From assembly GCA_032622095.1 (NCBI GenBank), contig CP136066.1, positions 43,043,835 to 43,107,834 on the forward strand: a stretch of 64,000 nt of DNA, in the 5' to 3' direction. The DNA comes from Siphonodentalium dalli. Its lineage: Eukaryota > Mollusca > Scaphopoda > Gadilida > Siphonodentaliidae. Position 1 is the first letter of the stretch. Each line of letters begins with the position of its first letter. Positions 11,232-23,017 of the stretch are shown piece after piece. The translations under genes and the position numbers were made by a program. Below the pieces are notes generated by a model. The model was not told the origin of the DNA. It ran no database searches and saw nothing but the letters and a program-made list of their open reading frames with translations.

Positions 11232-11680
11232 TGTGACCCGCCATATCAAATCCAGTCATAAGTCGGGATTTTTTTTTACCCTGTGCCAATGCATTCTCTT
11301 ATATATGCGAGTCGACCATAGGTCGCCTCGCATATATAAGAGAATGCATTGGCCTAACAATTTTTTACAATTTTAATAATTTTTTCTTGTATTCTTTAAC
11401 AATTTTATAATTTCACCCATACACAGCCCCAGACAAACATGAGCAGACGACACTCTTCTATATGCTTCTATATATGTGTGGGGCTCCCTGCAGGGTAATG
11501 GATGTTTTTTTATTTTATGTTCTAAAAATTGTAAGAAACATTTATTTAAAAAAAAATTATAAAAAATTGTTAGGCCAATGCATACTCTTATATATGGGAG
11601 TCGACCATATATAAGAGAATGCATTGACACAGGGTAAAAAAAATCCCGACTTACGACTGGATTTGATATGGCGGGTCACA
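11232..11680. mobile_element. TA-flanked MITE family A, left-arm copy
   Basis: Terminal inverted repeats TGTGACCCGCCATATCAAAT and the reverse complement are flanked by TA (11230-11231, 11681-11682), as in Tc1/mariner-type insertions. It contains one full palindromic module (11286-11352) and one shortened module (11575-11627), with an AT-rich core. The sequence CCAGCAAGATGTCCTGTTTA occurs on both sides (about 11187 and 11897), suggesting a local duplication around the insertion. Confidence 0.85.
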
Positions 11681-11960
11681 TATACACTCTGTGATATAAG
11701 GAATATGTAATGGTTTTTTGAAGGATACAATAGGGGTTTCATGTAGAATAAGCTGATTTATATTAACTTTCACTGTGATGGACTTTTCCCTCACTTAATA
11801 TACTATAAATTTATACTCAAGTCTTTAAGACAATTTTATTGTGTAATAATCTGTGTCCTAAGAGTGACTAAAAAGTTATTAGATATGCTACGATTCCAGC
11901 AAGATGTCCTGTTTATAAAATATATATTGATCAAACCAAGCTATCTGAGTAGTATTTGTC

Positions 11961-12100
11961 TGACACAATTGTCAGCCTTCCATAAAATGTTTATATTGAG
12001 GCCAGCCGGTGAATTACTGGATCAGGTCTCTCCAGATTGGGGAGATCTGATCCATCGGCTTCCCTCAATATAAACATTTGGAAGGTTGACAATTGTGTCA
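11961..12100. repeat. 140-bp hairpin element, left-arm copy
   Basis: TGACACAATTGTCAGCCTTC at the left faces the reverse complement GAAGGTTGACAATTGTGTCA at the right. Further pairing runs through TGTTTATATTGAGG to a turn around CTGGATCAGGTCTCTCCAGA. It can fold almost end to end. It is probably a foldback MITE. The mirror copy is at 33286-33425. Confidence 0.8.
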
Positions 12101-12407
12101 GGCACCTGGCGGCACTTGGGTTTGCGGCTCGGCACCTGGACGTTTCAGCACCTTGGTTACTCTACTTCGAAATTGCTTTACTCCTCTTTGAGGCTCTTTC
12201 CGTAAACCGATTCCCATCATGCGACCAGCAAACGGACCGGACAATAGCTGCACAAAATTAATGCTGGATGTGCTAATTTATCCAACATTTGAACGTTTTA
12301 TTTTCCAACATAAAATTAACTCTACGAACTGTATTAAAGTATATACGGGCACACGTAGGCCTGCATGCAGTTAAGGGCGTGTGTATACTCCATTGTCAGA
12401 TAGCAAA

Positions 12408-12560
12408 ACAGTTGTCACCTTTGTTTTCGTGAGATACGGTGATTTGTCACCGCTCTTGAGCTGGAATGTCACTCTAGGGCGTGGCGGCCCTCGGGTGACA
12501 TTCCAGGTCTCGAGCGGGCGACAAATCCCCGTGTCTCACTCAATCGCGGGCGACAACTGT
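12408..12560. repeat. 153-bp hairpin element, left-arm copy
   Basis: ACAGTTGTCACC at the left pairs with GGGCGACAACTGT at the right. Additional paired blocks are TGAGATACGGTGATTTGTCACC and its partner GGGCGACAAATCCCCGTGTC, plus GGAATGTCAC and GTGACATTCC near the turn. It is GC-rich relative to its surroundings. It is probably a foldback element; the mirror copy is at 32826-32978. Confidence 0.8.
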
Positions 12561-12659
12561 ATAATGTATCAATTTAAATCTTTCTAATAACCAGCTGGTC
12601 TCACAATGTCGTCACCGTCACTTAATGTATAGTGCATGGCCAAACGCCAAAAGTGGTCG

Positions 12660-13345
12660 GGTAACCCTACCCACGGTAGAACAAGTTGTTTTTAAGGAGA
12701 AATATATACTTTTCACGAAAATTATAGTGAACAATAACCGAATCGGTGGTGGCTATTGTCAAATGGACGATGAACGTTACCCACCAGTCACTTTTTCCAG
12801 AAATTAACGATTTTGGTGAGGCGAGCTCTATGGCTAAGTCGTAACTTTTTGCCATCATTATTGGTGTCAAAATTACTACACCATACCATACTCTACTTAA
12901 TAGGAAAAAGTGTTGGTTAATTTGGATTTTTCTGCCATTTGGAACCGAAACAGTTATTTTTTTTTTATGAAAAATCGCTCTTTTACACAGAAATATTGTT
13001 TTTCATACAATAGCATTCACCCGGATTTGCGATAATGTCGAAATATTTAATCCATATGGTGTAGTAATCTGGTAAGAATGTGTAGAAAGAAGTTGACAGA
13101 AATTTTGAACGGTTTGCGAGATACTGGATCTTAGCTACCCCTCCCCCAAAACGTTTTTGGTCGAAAAATTGAATTTTTTTGATAACGATTTTACAACATT
13201 TTCTAATTAGGACCTTCTTAATGGGACCCAATATGAATTGTGTACTGAAAGGTTGGTCCAGAGATAACTTTTAATTGATTGCATATGTGTTCAGCCTCCC
13301 AGATCCCCAGTTACAACACCATATTTAATTGTTAACAGGCAATTC
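12660..13345 (-). repeat. Dispersed repeat R, left-arm copy
   Basis: The sequence matches, in reverse complement, the stretch at 55780-56500, and part of it matches 42845-43010. Shared blocks include TTTGCGAGATACTGGAT, CCAAAACGTTTTTGGTCG, AATTAACCAACACTTTTTCC and ATTGACAATAGCCACCACCG-type segments. It has no coding capacity and its class is not assigned. The single-base and 13-bp differences between palindrome arms fall in or near it. Confidence 0.7.
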
Positions 13346-13477
13346 TGCATGCATTAACATCGATTTTGTAGTAGCAAATATTTGTTTTTAACAACATGTG
13401 ACAAACTATATAATGCATATTCACGGCAATTGATCAAAAAACGACTGAGAAAAACTCCGGACAAATTTGTGTCCACG

Positions 13478-13545
13478 GACCGGACGGACCGACGAACGAC
13501 GGACGGACGACGGACGGACGGACAAGCTGTTTCCAGTATACCCCC
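13478..13545. repeat. CGGACGGA-rich repeat, left arm
   Basis: A short run of CGGACGGA-type units is followed by CAAGCTGTTTCCAGTATACC and CCCTAACTACGTTACGGGGG. The same motif (CCGTCCGTC, then CAGCTTG) recurs at 20040-20110 and 7170-7190, apparently as part of several repeat families. The mirror copy is at 31829-31896. Confidence 0.7.
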
Positions 13546-15034
13546 CTAACTACGTTACGGGGGTATAATAAGTATGACATATGTATACATGTGTCATGCT
13601 TATTAATTATGTATTTTAGTTAGAGAGACTTGGAGGGAAATCTTTGAACAATTAGTTGTTTTTCCCGTCGATGGCTTGTTATCACCATGACAGCACCAAG
13701 AGTACACATCAAAGCAGTCTACCCTAATCACTAATAGCATTTAAAGTCGTGCTATAATTGATCATTACAAGATTTCGTACAGCGGAAGATCTCTTGAAAC
13801 TGTTGAGCACTCAATTAGAGATTCTATATAACCACAACACGCTGGTTTACTTATAATATGTGGTCTTAATTGTCTTTGCAACGGAATTAAAGCTTAATTG
13901 AGGACGTCATGACAATTCAGAATCCCTAAGTATTCCACGTTCCCAATAACTTATACAGCACATGAGAAGTAAACACACTTTCAATCTATATTACTTATCG
14001 AAATAGAAAACTCAAATATTCTACGGCGACAGGATTATCATTTGGTGATTTATTTATGCTTCACGTGTGTAGGTATATCGAATTTTACAGGACGCTGTGC
14101 GATTTGTTTTATTCTCTAGCAATAAGACGTTAGTGATTTAACAAAGGACACCACCCACACGCGCGTGTCTAGTAAATTTAATGGTTATTCTCAAAACCAA
14201 TAATGGTATACAGAGATACAATACTTGGACAGCTGGAAAGCTGATCATGTGCAACGTACAGGTGCATATATGTTTAAAGGCACGGGCGGAGTTCGTTGCA
14301 GAAATATTCATATTTGTTCAAATCGCCATCAACAGAAGGAACATTAAAATATATATAGTTTTGTTCATATGCCAAACATAATCAGCGCGGAAATAGTATA
14401 TTGTCGTCAAGACGTACGATGGTGTGCGTAAACAAGAAACTGCTCGTGTTACAGAAGTTTTGCTTCTGTTTACATAACACAGCGCAATTATATTGGTTAA
14501 TCACACACAAATGATGTAAACGCTCTTTATTATTTCCATATAAGGAAAACTGTAACAAATAACGCTCTTTATGTTTACCATATCCGGATCTAAACAAAAG
14601 CCAGGTTCTGTAACGTTTTTTTGCTCTTGTTTACATAACAACGGAAAAACATTTGACAATAACATACTGTTTATGCCATATTTCTGATTTGTATAAGAAC
14701 AAAGTGTGTGTATATATTACTGTTCTTTCTGTTTATGGTGGTTTTTGACGGAGCTGAATATTTTAACAGCATACCCACCGCCAACGCCGCCCGTATCTTT
14801 AACACATTTCATAATGCCAAGAGCAGGGCCGGGAACATACATGTACGTCATAATTTGCTGGAAAATGACGTCAACATGTCTCAAATCGAAGTGAATATTC
14901 ATTGATTTGTTCGCCTAAATACCAACATATTCTTGATCGTACGAATAGGTTCATAGTTTCTGAATTTTGAACGCTAAACTCTCCTTAAAACAAATCTGTT
15001 TGATATGCTGTCCTTGCAGTAGCCGAGGTGAGTA

Positions 15035-15176
15035 CAGCAATGCCCTAAATAATCGACTCCTTAACCACAGCAGAATTATGGGTAACTTTTCAGGATTTAG
15101 TCGGAAATATGGCTTGTTGCCATTCACCGGAGAGCTCTCACTGTGGTTAAGAAGTCGATTAATTAGAGCATTACTG
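15035..15176. mobile_element. 142-bp pogo/Tigger-like MITE, left-arm copy
   Basis: The inverted repeats begin CAGCAATGCCC and CAGTAATGCTC, are about 36 bp long, and are flanked by TA on both sides (15033-15034 and 15177-15178). A CAG start with TA target is typical of pogo-type elements. The interior is 70 bp, with no coding capacity. A 141-codon frame that spans this element (14967-15392) is therefore not considered a gene. The mirror copy is at 30198-30339. Confidence 0.75.
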
Positions 15177-15464
15177 TACTTCTCTCATGATAGCGGCAAC
15201 CCTTCTACAGAGAAAGCTCAGGTTTTGGAGAGAGAAAAAAAGAAGAAGATTAGACGTATATCCCCATTGAAGGATGTGAGTGTACCGAAAGGTATATTTC
15301 CATCTCTCATCGAGGGTACGCTTGTGTTTCGGGGGTTGGACCAAGAGGATGGATTTGAGTTCATAAAGACCCCTTATCCACTTTTCTTGTGATCTGACAT
15401 AAAACGGCCCTTTTTCAGGGCCACCCAAAATCTGTTATAAGATGACTCTTGCATGTACATTTCA

Positions 15465-15600
15465 CATGGGCCAGAGTGGCAGACAACGAGGGGGTGGGCC
15501 AGAGTCACAGGTCCCACTGCGCATGTCCGCTGGGACCGGGCACTCTGGCCCATGGGCCAGAGTGGCAGACAGCAAGAAGGGTGGACCAGAGTGACAGCCA
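15465..15600. repeat. GGGCCAGAGTGGCAGACA short repeats, left arm
   Basis: Three near-copies of GGGCCAGAGT(GG/CA)CAGAC lie within 130 bp, with one inverted copy (CACTCTGGCCCATGGGCCAG) that forms a perfect small palindrome. The segment is GC-rich compared with its flanks. The mirror copy is at 29774-29909. Confidence 0.65.
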
Positions 15601-15671
15601 ATACTATTATCTACATACAATTTGGGAGGAAATCCGCCATAACAAATAAATGTTTTTAATTTCTGATGCTC

Positions 15672-16665
15672 CATCCTCATCCCTGACAACTTTGAATCAT
15701 AGACCAGATTTCCAGTACTGTAGATGACTATATATATGTGGACATCGACGACAATTTTATTAAAATAATGTTTTGTGCCCCCATCGCTGACTTAATCATT
15801 CTTGAAACACGCAGTCAGATTCGCTATATAATCGAGATGGTTATATATAAGTTGATACGTATATAAATCGGCGACAAAAAGTTTTTATCATTTGTTGCAC
15901 CGTTCCCGATCCCACCCCTGACATGGATGGCACATCTTAAGCATCTTTAAACCACACCATTAGATAACACATGTCACCGAGATGAATATACTTAAATTTG
16001 GTGGAAATCGATGACAAAACAGTTTTTATCGTATGTTGCACCCCCTCCCCATCACTGACATGGACGGCGGGACTTAAGCATCTTTAAAGAACAACATTGT
16101 TTTCACTATATCACAAAGATGACTAATCTAACTTTGGTCGATATCGATGATAAATAGGTTTTTTTTTTAATTTGTTGCGCCCTATCCCATCCCTGACATG
16201 GAGGGTGGGGCTGAAACATCTTTAAAGCACAAAATTATTTTCCCTATACCACGGAGATGACTACATCTAAGTTTGGTCGAAATCGACGACAAAAAGGTTT
16301 TTAACATTTGTTGCGACCTATCCCATCCCTGACATGGAGGGTGGAGCTGAAACATCTTTAAAGCACAAAATTATTTTCCCTATATCACGGAGATGACTAC
16401 AATTAACAATAAGTTTTTATCATTCATTGCGCCCCTATCCCATCCCCTGACATGGAAGGCGGGTCTTAAATATCTTTAAACCACTCACATAAATAGTTTT
16501 TACAGATTTTTGCATTCCAACCCCCATCCCTGACACAGACGGATGCAGTGAGATATCTTTTAAACCATTATCTATATTATGGATATGACTACATATAAGT
16601 TTGGTGGAAATCGGCGACAAAAATATATTCATGGTGCCCCCATTATATAGTTCCTGACTCCGACA
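15672..16665. repeat. Tandem repeat of about 135 bp, left arm
   Basis: About eight diverged units share CATCCCTGACATGGANGG, ATCTTTAAA, CACGGAGATGACTACATNTA and TTTGGTCGAAATCGACGACA. The CTGACATGG core lies near 15672, 15783, 15917, 16053, 16190, 16325, 16441, 16528 and 16651, so the central spacing is 134-137 bp with shorter outer units. The mirror copy is at 28714-29702. Confidence 0.85.
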
Positions 16666-17199
16666 ACGTCACTTAGAAATGTTAGACATGCAACAGTATC
16701 TTCCTCGTAAACATTTAACCCCCTTAGAACTCTTTGGAGCCCTCGGCCATCAAATTATATGGCAGACAAACAGACAGACAAACAAACATTCGCAAATATC
16801 AGATTGATTGATCTCCAATAATGAAAATTTGCGTGTTGAAACCATTGCTATGACAACAAAACTGTTACAGGGATTGTCAATAAACATCGCTGATAGTGTA
16901 CTATGTTCAAATGAATGTGATTTTCTGAATATTGTTTGCAATGCTGTGAACTTTTCCAATGTTTACCGCCACGGTTTGATTAAACTTTGGTAGGATAAAT
17001 TGTTTGTCTTGAAAACCGGGAAGTGTTATTTCAGAAAAAGTGAGCAAAAATTGCACAAACTATAATTTTCCGAGAAAATAAACCAACAAAAATTGCATGG
17101 CTATCAATGCTGAAACGCACGATCTCTGTGGCACATAAACAACGCGTGGAAATATGCAATGCAAAATTATATTGCGTTGGAATTCACAACAATGATAAT

Positions 17200-17765
17200 A
17201 TGATTGGCTGCGGACACACGTATTACAGTAGCGATGGCATAGCAGGTGTGACAATTAATTATGGTGGAGTTTGGTGACAATTGGTCAACATAATGTATAT
17301 GCCATAGGGAGTCATGTCGCCCGCCGCATATTCACACAGTGAGTCGACTGACCAATTAACCCATATAACTTACATATAACTGATCGCAATGTTTGACTCA
17401 CTTATAAATATGCTGAGAAATTACACGGGTGATTTCTTCTTAGTAAGAACAATCATGACTGTTGACAGAAACGAGGTCTTCATTAAGTTATCAAGTGGAC
17501 TTGTCTGTTAGCATTAAAAATATAACACTGCGTGTTGGGTAAAGATCAACAGCGACAAGACATTCGGTCAGATAAATCATTGAGATGTCGATCTCGACGC
17601 TGATAGAGTTTGGAAAAGACTCATTGTGTGAATGTGCGGCGGGCGACATGGCTCGCTATGGCATATACATTATGGTGACCAATTGTCACCAAACTCCACC
17701 ATAATTAATTGTCACACCTACTATGCCATCGCTACTGTGGTACGTGTGTCCGCAGCCATTGTGCG
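17200..17765. repeat. Foldback element with arms of about 150 bp, left arm
   Basis: The left part (TGGCTGCGGACACACGTA ... ATGTCGCCCGCCGCATATTC) is the near-perfect reverse complement of the right part (GTGCGGCGGGCGACATGG ... CGTGTGTCCGCAGCC). The loop is about 260 bp and non-coding. The mirror copy is at 27609-28174. Confidence 0.8.
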
Positions 17766-18513
17766 TGATATTGTACAACACGATCGATTTTCTTTTTTTT
17801 TAATGTTTTGGTGCAGCTTCTTTTTTTTTTTGCTATGGGAAATGTTTTGAATTTTGTAATTGCCATGACATAATTATAGTTAATGTTTGGCGTTCACTGC
17901 TCAAAGATAAAATTACTGTATATCCTACTTATAGGAACGGAAGAGGAGGCAATATTTACCATGACATTGGACATCCTGTGTGGACCATATGATACTCCTT
18001 TAAGGATTTCAGCTATCCGGATATGCAGCTATTCGGTTTTCATTTTCTGGATTAAATTATTCAATACAAGTAACTTGTTGTCGTATAGATTCTAATTCGC
18101 TCTGCATTTAAGTTAGATCTTTATCTGGTGTCATGCCGTCATGGATGATTGCCTTTCAACAATTAACTCGAGCAATAGTGTGGTGTTAGCACTGATAAAC
18201 CAGTCCGCTTTTTGCCTGTGTATATGGGTCAGTGTGTCAGTTTGATTGTCTCTAATCAGCCGCCCAATCGGTGGTCACGCACCTTGATTATAAGCTATTA
18301 AATTAAATACTATCTGATGATGGTACACGTACTCTACATGTGCTATTGTGCATGGTGCATTTGTTGCGCATTCGAGGGAATTAAATGTGCATGTTCATGT
18401 ACATGTATGATCATATATATGGAAGAAATGGGATGGCAAGTTTCCATAAATTCAAACGAAATGGACAATTAGTTCAATAATCTAAATCTGAGTGCGTCGT
18501 GGACATATATATA

Positions 18514-19080
18514 CAGGGACGGGTTCAGAGGGCCTGATTTGGAGGCGTGTGACTGTTCATCTTTGGAATTTCCAACTGCACCAAATCTTGAACCTCACCA
18601 AACTCACAAGTTCGCGTAAATCCATTTACACATCCCCTTGGGCTTTAATCTAACTTTCCACTCACAGTAATCCTCAAGGCGGCACCGTATATTGAGCGAT
18701 TTCCTTTAGATCTGAAACTGTATCTAAACCTGGAAATTGCCCAAATCCTAACATGTGTAGTTGTCTGGCGTCAAGCAACTTGAACCCCGATTTGATTCAG
18801 TTAAATTAGATACATGTTTGACTGACCACGGGGGCGGGACCAAGACATAATATTATCGGACCGACCATGGTTATGGCCCGGTATGAGAAAATTTTGAAAT
18901 CAGAACCCTGAAAATTGAAAAATCCTAGCATCCAGACTTGCCTTAAGATTTCCAATTGTTGGGACATTTTCCAAACTTGACACACCTCTAAGGTTGGATC
19001 ATGTCCAACTGATGGCCATTTCAGTCCAATAATTGGTAAAAAAATAAGCAAATGTTGGTCTAACAAAATCATGAACACAT
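18514..19080 (+). mobile_element. Fragment of a hAT-like element, left arm
   Basis: It starts CAGGGACGGGTTCAGAGGG, which resembles the terminus CAGGGATGTGGCTAGAGGG of the intact element at 57307. Internal blocks (TTTCCAACTG, GTGTGTCAAG reversed, GACCATGGTTATGGCCCGG) also match that element in reverse orientation. No right-hand CCCTG end with target duplication was found, so it is truncated or rearranged. The mirror copy is at 26294-26860. Confidence 0.55.
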
Positions 19081-20039
19081 AATTTCAAAAAGTAAACTTT
19101 TCCTACTGGTGTTGAAACAATATAAATATAGGACAAAATTCACGCCCACACAGTTGCGATCTTAAATTTAGGCATGAATGCGAGAGATATCATGGAAAAT
19201 GTAATATGAATCATAACCAGTGGATAAAGGTGACCCTGAACAACATAACACAGAACATAAATAATCACCCGGTACTCGAGCGACAGATATTTATCTAATT
19301 TCAATACACCGATCATTGTTATTTGTATCATTATAGCCTATACATCGGGAACGTCAAATGATACAGTGGTTTTCTTGACCACATCATCACAGTTTTCAGT
19401 CACAGTCCGAAACGCAAACGAAGCGAGCGTTGTGTATTTTCCTGATTGCTGTCGAACCAATATTTACAATATTTAAAATACAGTTTCATTATGGTTAAAT
19501 TTACTAATTATATTATTTATGGTAAATTCAGAACTTAAATTAATTAAAGCTGCACATAGTGTTTGGAACTATGATTCTGCAAACCTTAAATATTCGACAA
19601 CTTTAGCTGTCTAATAAGCGAAAGTTAAAGTTCTTCTGAAGACAAATTATTAATTTATTGTTCTTTAATTATCACCATTGTTGTTGCTACAGAAAGCCCA
19701 TTTTCAGGCAATAATATGTCAAGGTAATATCTAGTCTCGCTGCTTCGTCTTGCTTTTAAGTTGAGCGGTGTCTGTAAAAAAAATTCCGAACACAATACGT
19801 GCCTTTATCTCTTTTATAATTACATGTCACAAGTAAGAAAGTAGGCCAGGGCATGGAAGATTTATGCTCTTCCATGTCCTGGGTTGAGAGAATGATAGCG
19901 TGCATGCATTGTGTCTCGCATGCATTTTGTCTCTTCTTCCTTTGTTATTCTTTGTTCTCAATAAACAAATAAAAACATATATATAAAAAAAAAGTTTAAA
20001 AATAAAAGACAGATAAATGAAGGAGTAAAAGCTCGGACA

Positions 20040-20115
20040 AAATTGTGTCCACGGACGGACGGTATGACGGACGGACGGGCAGGCAGACAAGCTGATTCCA
20101 ATATACCCCCACAAC
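20040..20115. repeat. GGACGGACGG-type repeat, left arm
   Basis: GGACGGACGGTATGACGGAC is followed by AGCTGATTCCAATATACCCC, the same arrangement as at 13478. The mirror copy is at 25259-25334. Confidence 0.65.
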
Positions 20116-20624
20116 TCGTCGCAAGGTTATAAACTATTTTAATGGGAGCTTCAAACACCAAAAGCTAGATGACAACCGTCACCCCGAGTCACCACTTTCT
20201 AAAAAAGTTACAGTATAACATGATAACCAGCCTGGCTTCAATAAAAGTGGTGTATACAATAATTTAATAAGTTCTTGTGATTCATAAAACGAACCATATA
20301 ACATATTAGCATTTAGAAACGTGAACTCGCACATTGCACAGTGCGTGAAAATCATAACGAAACGGCTTTCCGTAGAATGAAACGGCTTTCGTAGAATGGG
20401 TTTCCGTAGGCGATGGCGAAAGTCAATAGTACTATTAGTTGTGTTGATCATAATTTTCAACATCAATATGGCTATATCCATGGACCATGTTCATACATAT
20501 TACACATTTAGCTTTACATATATGGACTTAGGGTGGTATTGCAACTATGATTTGTTTGAAATACGGCCAATATAGTTTCAAATCAAACATAAGATGAATT
20601 GCAAAAATGTCAATAGTCATTCGG

Positions 20625-20820
20625 GACGGAACGATTTTCCGGAACGGGACGGAACGATTTGTCTAAAAGACGGGACGGAACGGAACGAATATTTAAAAGT
20701 CATTTTATTCGGAAATGAAAGAGTTTAGAAGCACAAACATGGTCTCAATTTGTTTATTGGTATCTACTCTATACGAATGTGATGTTTTCCCGATAAAATT
20801 GAGCGTATATGTTATTTATA
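20625..20820 (+). repeat. Direct repeat of about 190 bp, first unit (left arm)
   Basis: This unit (GGGACGGAACGATTTTCCGG ... TTCCCGATAAAATTGAGCGTAT) is repeated at 21455-21650, about 835 bp away in the same orientation. The pair brackets a unique stretch of about 640 bp. Mirror units are at 24554-24749 and 23724-23919. Related sequence also lies at 42240-42440. Confidence 0.8.
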
Positions 20821-21454
20821 TCGGTTCTATTTGATACTAATTTGTATTCTGCATTTATCTTCTGTTCAATAATGCCAAAATCATACAATGCCTTGTAACT
20901 TTTGCTTCAACATGCCGGGTTCCGCTGCAGACGATACAAAACTGACAACATTTCGAAATGTAATCAGGCTTCAAAATCACCTTATCGGAGAAAAACTCTG
21001 GTGAAAACACAGCTACATAAGAAATTTGTGTATTAGTATAGCGGTTAATCAAAAAAATCATGCACTTTTGAGTAGAAGTCCCATCCTTTACATATAGCTA
21101 CTATGGACCAAGGTGATTAATTTCTGATATGGACCTCTTCTCAAAATTTCCTTATATTCACACACGGGAACCTCAAAATATTACAAATTTGGGTCGAAAA
21201 CGATCCGTTTCATTGTTCAATGTCATTCCACATTTTTAATAAACAGCGCGTGAGATTATTGTTTACTTGAAAAATTACGATACGTTTTCAATTGTTGCGT
21301 CTGCTACATTGGTAATTACGACAAATTATCAAATACAAAATAAATATCAAAGGTAAAAACAAAAACAACAGCACCAAACTCCCTATTATTCATCACAATT
21401 GCCGTAAACTTATGCAATTTAGCAACGGTTGACGAAAGATTGGGATCTACTAAA

Positions 21455-21650
21455 AGACGGGACGGAACGATTTTCCGGAACGGGACGGAACGATTTGTCT
21501 AAAAGACGGGACGGAACGGAACGAAATTTTTAAAGTCATTTTATTCGGAAATGAAAGAGTTTAGAGGCACAAACATGGTCTCAACTTGTTTACTGGTATC
21601 TACTCTATACGAATGTGATGTTTTCCCGATAAAATTGAGCGTATGCTGAA
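21455..21650 (+). repeat. Direct repeat of about 190 bp, second unit (left arm)
   Basis: Near-identical to 20625-20820. Beyond it towards the palindrome centre lies a partial inverted copy of the 205-bp repeat found in the spacer and at 41165-42024. Confidence 0.8.
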
Positions 21651-21884
21651 CGATGGGCGTTCGAATAACGAAGCGTCGAAATTAGGGAAATTTATCACTT
21701 CTGGGACGATAATCTAAACACTAAAAGTCATATTTCGTTTACATTTTCATGTTTGGGGGACGGATTATTGCAGAAAATGTTAGTCTAATATATACTAAAT
21801 AGTAAAATAGAAGTTTGCACTTGTTTTCTGCTGGTAAAAGTAGTGTTTTTATCGACGGGACGTAGTAACTTTACCCCTCGAGCC

Positions 21885-21990
21885 ATAGTATCTCCTAATT
21901 AGGACTTGGTATCTCCTAATTATGACTTAGTTATCTCCTAATTAGAACATAATTATCTCCCAATAAGGACTTAGTATTGCCAATATCGGT
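21885..21990. repeat. 22-bp tandem repeat at the palindrome inner edge
   Basis: About four to five units of TATCTCCTAATTAGGACTTA lie head to tail. The identity between palindrome arms ends inside this run at 21926. The right arm retains only about two units (23450-23490), reversed, before the LTR. Confidence 0.8.
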
Positions 21991-22129
21991 CGAGGCGAAT
22001 ATGAAACCGTATCCGCCAACTAAAGGACATTTAGTTTTATATACGTTTCCCTCATTTGTTGAATATACCCCAACATATTGGCTGTACCTAAAACGCTGAA
22101 TCAGCTGCTGATCAGCAGGTTACCACCTA

Positions 22130-22566
22130 AAACGCTGATCAGCAGATTTCCCGATTTCAGTTTAACTCGATTATAGCGGCGGTAGTCGGTCGTGGGTTGG
22201 AGAGATGTCACTTAATATATGTTCACCAGTTCAAAATTCCGTTCAGCAGAACGGTGACTACAGTTCAGCAGATCCCCCCCCCCGAACTCAGTTTAACTGA
22301 TTTTGACGAAGATAATGGGGTTTAGGTTATGCAAAAGACTTGTAATCGATGGGCCATAACCAAATACACGCCGGGAATCGCATTTGACCGCCCTCCACCC
22401 CAGTTCAACAACCCGTTCAGCACTCTATCTGGGGCAGTTCAGCAGATTCAACGAACGCAGTTTAACCGACTTTTATCGAATATAGTCGGGTATAGGTTAT
22501 GCAAATGAAGTTTTATCGATGGTCCATAACCAAATACAGGAAGAAAACATCATGTGGCCGCCCTAC
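22130..22566. repeat. Decayed tandem repeat of about 187 bp in the spacer
   Basis: Three partial units share CAGCAGAT, CAGTTTAAC, TAGGTTATGCAAA and GGCCATAACCAAATACA. Units start near 22135, 22255 and 22442. An additional short direct repeat, AACGCTGA...TGATCAGCAG, precedes them. Confidence 0.7.
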
Positions 22567-22990
22567 ATTTTCGTTCGGGGGAATGCATTTTTTTCAAGAA
22601 TGGATGTGTCATCGTCCCGTGGATAAAAGCACTACTTTTACCAGCAGAAAACAAGTTCAAACTTCTATTTTACTATTTAGTGTATATTAGACTAACATTT
22701 TCTGCAATAATCCGTCACCCAAACATGAAAATGTGAACCTAATGCTAGTTTTTCTGTTAAGATTTTCGAAGATTTTCGTTCTGCGGAATGGAGATTTTTC
22801 AAGAATGGAGGTGTCATCGTCCCGTCGATACAAACACTACTTTTTTCAGCAGAAAACAAGTGCAACCTTCTATTTTACTATTTAGTATATATTAGACTAA
22901 CATTTTCTGCAAAAATCCGTTAACCAATCATGAAAATGTGAACGAAATGCTAGTTTTTTCTTAAATAAATATTGTTTACACCAATCATCC
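22566..22990 (+). repeat. Two units of the 205-bp repeat in the spacer
   Basis: Units begin GAATGCATTTTTTTCAAGAA (about 22581) and GGAATGGAGATTTTTCAAGA (about 22783). They run through ACTACTTTTACCAGCAGAAA and ATTAGACTAACATTTTCTGC. The same unit forms the array at 41165-42024, in the same orientation. Confidence 0.85.
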
Positions 22991-23017
22991 CAGAACACAA
23001 ATAGTAGAATGAATTAG

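Larger units (their letters stand above)
11053..21926 (+). repeat. Giant inverted repeat, left arm (10,874 bp)
   Basis: The arm reads as the reverse complement of 23448-34333 with only scattered differences. Coordinate pairs sum to 45374 along most of the arm. The sum shifts to 45386 outside about 12690, because of a 13-bp insertion in the right arm near 32693 and one single-base indel. Short frames predicted in one arm recur almost unchanged in the other. The arm contains MITEs, tandem repeats and a hAT fragment, listed separately, but no recognisable host gene. Stretches with nothing recognised are 13560-15030, 16670-17195, 17770-18510 and 19090-20030. The inner edge lies in a 22-bp tandem repeat. 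The outer edge has no clear target duplication. Confidence 0.95.

Noticed and set aside
11017-11376. 119-codon frame crossing the left palindrome boundary
   Set aside because: It fuses flank, arm and MITE sequence; the mirror frame at 34010-34378 begins with different residues, as expected for a boundary artefact.
14967-15392. 141-codon open frame, present in both palindrome arms
   Set aside because: It reads through a pogo-like MITE; its identity in both arms only reflects the palindrome.
20179-20481. 100-codon frame conserved between arms (mirror 24893-25195)
   Set aside because: Conservation is expected from the near-perfect arms and gives no evidence of coding; no family features.
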